Assembly: GCA_030523275.1 (NCBI GenBank)
Contig: JAUNIX010000019.1
Coordinates: 1 to 60,192, forward strand
Source of the DNA: Lachnospiraceae bacterium
GTDB taxonomy: Bacteria > Bacillota > Clostridia > Lachnospirales > Lachnospiraceae
Direction: 5' to 3'
DNA: 60,192 nt
Shown: in pieces, positions 60,134 through 60,192 of the stretch
How the letters are laid out: each line of letters opens with the position of its first letter
Position numbering within the stretch: position 1 is the stretch's first letter
Notes under the pieces: model-generated
The model's database searches: none
Seen by the model: the letters and a program-made list of their open reading frames with translations, nothing else
Told to the model about the DNA's origin: nothing
Translations under genes and position numbers: made by a program

Positions 60134-60192
60134 ATGTCAAAAGTTTATATCGAAAATGTGAAAGAACTGGTGGAAAAAGCCGGTGAGATTCG
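60134..60192 (+). CDS. Start of an unknown gene divergent from lysR (cut by the window end)
   Basis: ATG at 60134 with AAAGGA at 60115-60120 upstream opens a frame that reads MSKVYIENVKELVEKAGEI and continues past the window edge. The alternative ATG at 60121 meets a stop within 22 codons. Too short to identify; by position the likely target of the LysR regulator. Confidence 0.6.
   Translation, partial: MSKVYIENVKELVEKAGEI

Noticed and set aside
60121..60186. ATG at 60121 as the start of the divergent gene
   Set aside because: This frame meets a stop codon within 22 codons; the ATG at 60134 stays open to the window edge and has an acceptable ribosome site.

Overview
The window looks like the chromosome of a low-GC, anaerobic, spore-forming Firmicute, most likely a gut Lachnospiraceae-type Clostridium relative. 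The signs are an rpoD-trmK-Nif3-TGS/kinase gene order followed by RNase P RNA, dipicolinate synthase genes (endospores), T-box and preQ1 leaders, AT-rich intergenic DNA with strong AGGAGG ribosome sites, and several protein families common in Lachnospiraceae. I see no rRNA, tRNA, phage, intact insertion sequence or CRISPR array.

Layout. 1-4.4 kb: rpoD, trmK, a Nif3-like gene and a TGS-domain nucleoside kinase, then rnpB. 5.0-8.9 kb: a SleB-type wall hydrolase, then a T-box leader (Trp specifier) driving a trpXYZ-type tryptophan ABC transporter. 9.0-10.6 kb: an autoregulated BlaI/M56 pair without a penicillin sensor domain. 10.7-14.8 kb: an RmlD-like reductase, a dicarboxylate/glutamate symporter and a lone amino-acid binding protein on the minus strand, facing an orphan GlnL/YcbB-type response regulator. 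14.8-17.5 kb: a preQ1-I riboswitch with terminator, then queD-queE-folE-queC (preQ0 synthesis). 17.6-23.9 kb: glutamate synthase gltB-gltD behind two identical palindromes. 24-25.2 kb: a Ldh2/MDH2-type dehydrogenase. 25.3-29.5 kb (minus): metF followed by ydjG-ydjH-ydjI-like membrane-stress genes. 29.6-33.6 kb: an ABC-2 exporter operon with a lipoprotein. 33.8 kb: an NhaC-type antiporter with an attenuator-like leader. 35.4-38.2 kb: a solitary Cas6-like endoribonuclease followed by small genes (Cys-rich protein, DMP19-like protein, ProX-type deacylase, rhodanese). 38.4 kb: cstA with a large operator. 40-45 kb: DUF3877-like protein, a gutted Rpn nuclease, an alpha/beta hydrolase, ArsR-MATE and a Nudix hydrolase. 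45-49.2 kb (minus): HAD phosphatase, asnB, dipicolinate synthase A and B. 49.3-53.2 kb: small genes, a macro-domain protein, a membrane-tailed MerR with a second YidC, and a C_GCAxxG_C_C protein. 53.2-58.9 kb: a complete blaR1-blaI / MecA-like PBP divergon with a co-transcribed unknown gene. 59-60.2 kb: a LysR regulator and the start of a divergent gene.

The most interesting signals are: (1) a structured, interspersed RNA-like repeat found just behind the T-box terminator and just behind the preQ1 terminator, whose 3' end recurs in the nhaC leader; (2) the solitary Cas6-like gene with its His/Lys active-site spacing intact and no CRISPR nearby; (3) the symmetric BlaI-operator divergon controlling a PBP2a-like transpeptidase and an unknown partner; (4) a second BlaI/M56 pair with no beta-lactam sensor; and (5) the MerR-YidC pair. 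Everything was read by eye from the sequence; family names rest on motif recognition, not on database searches.
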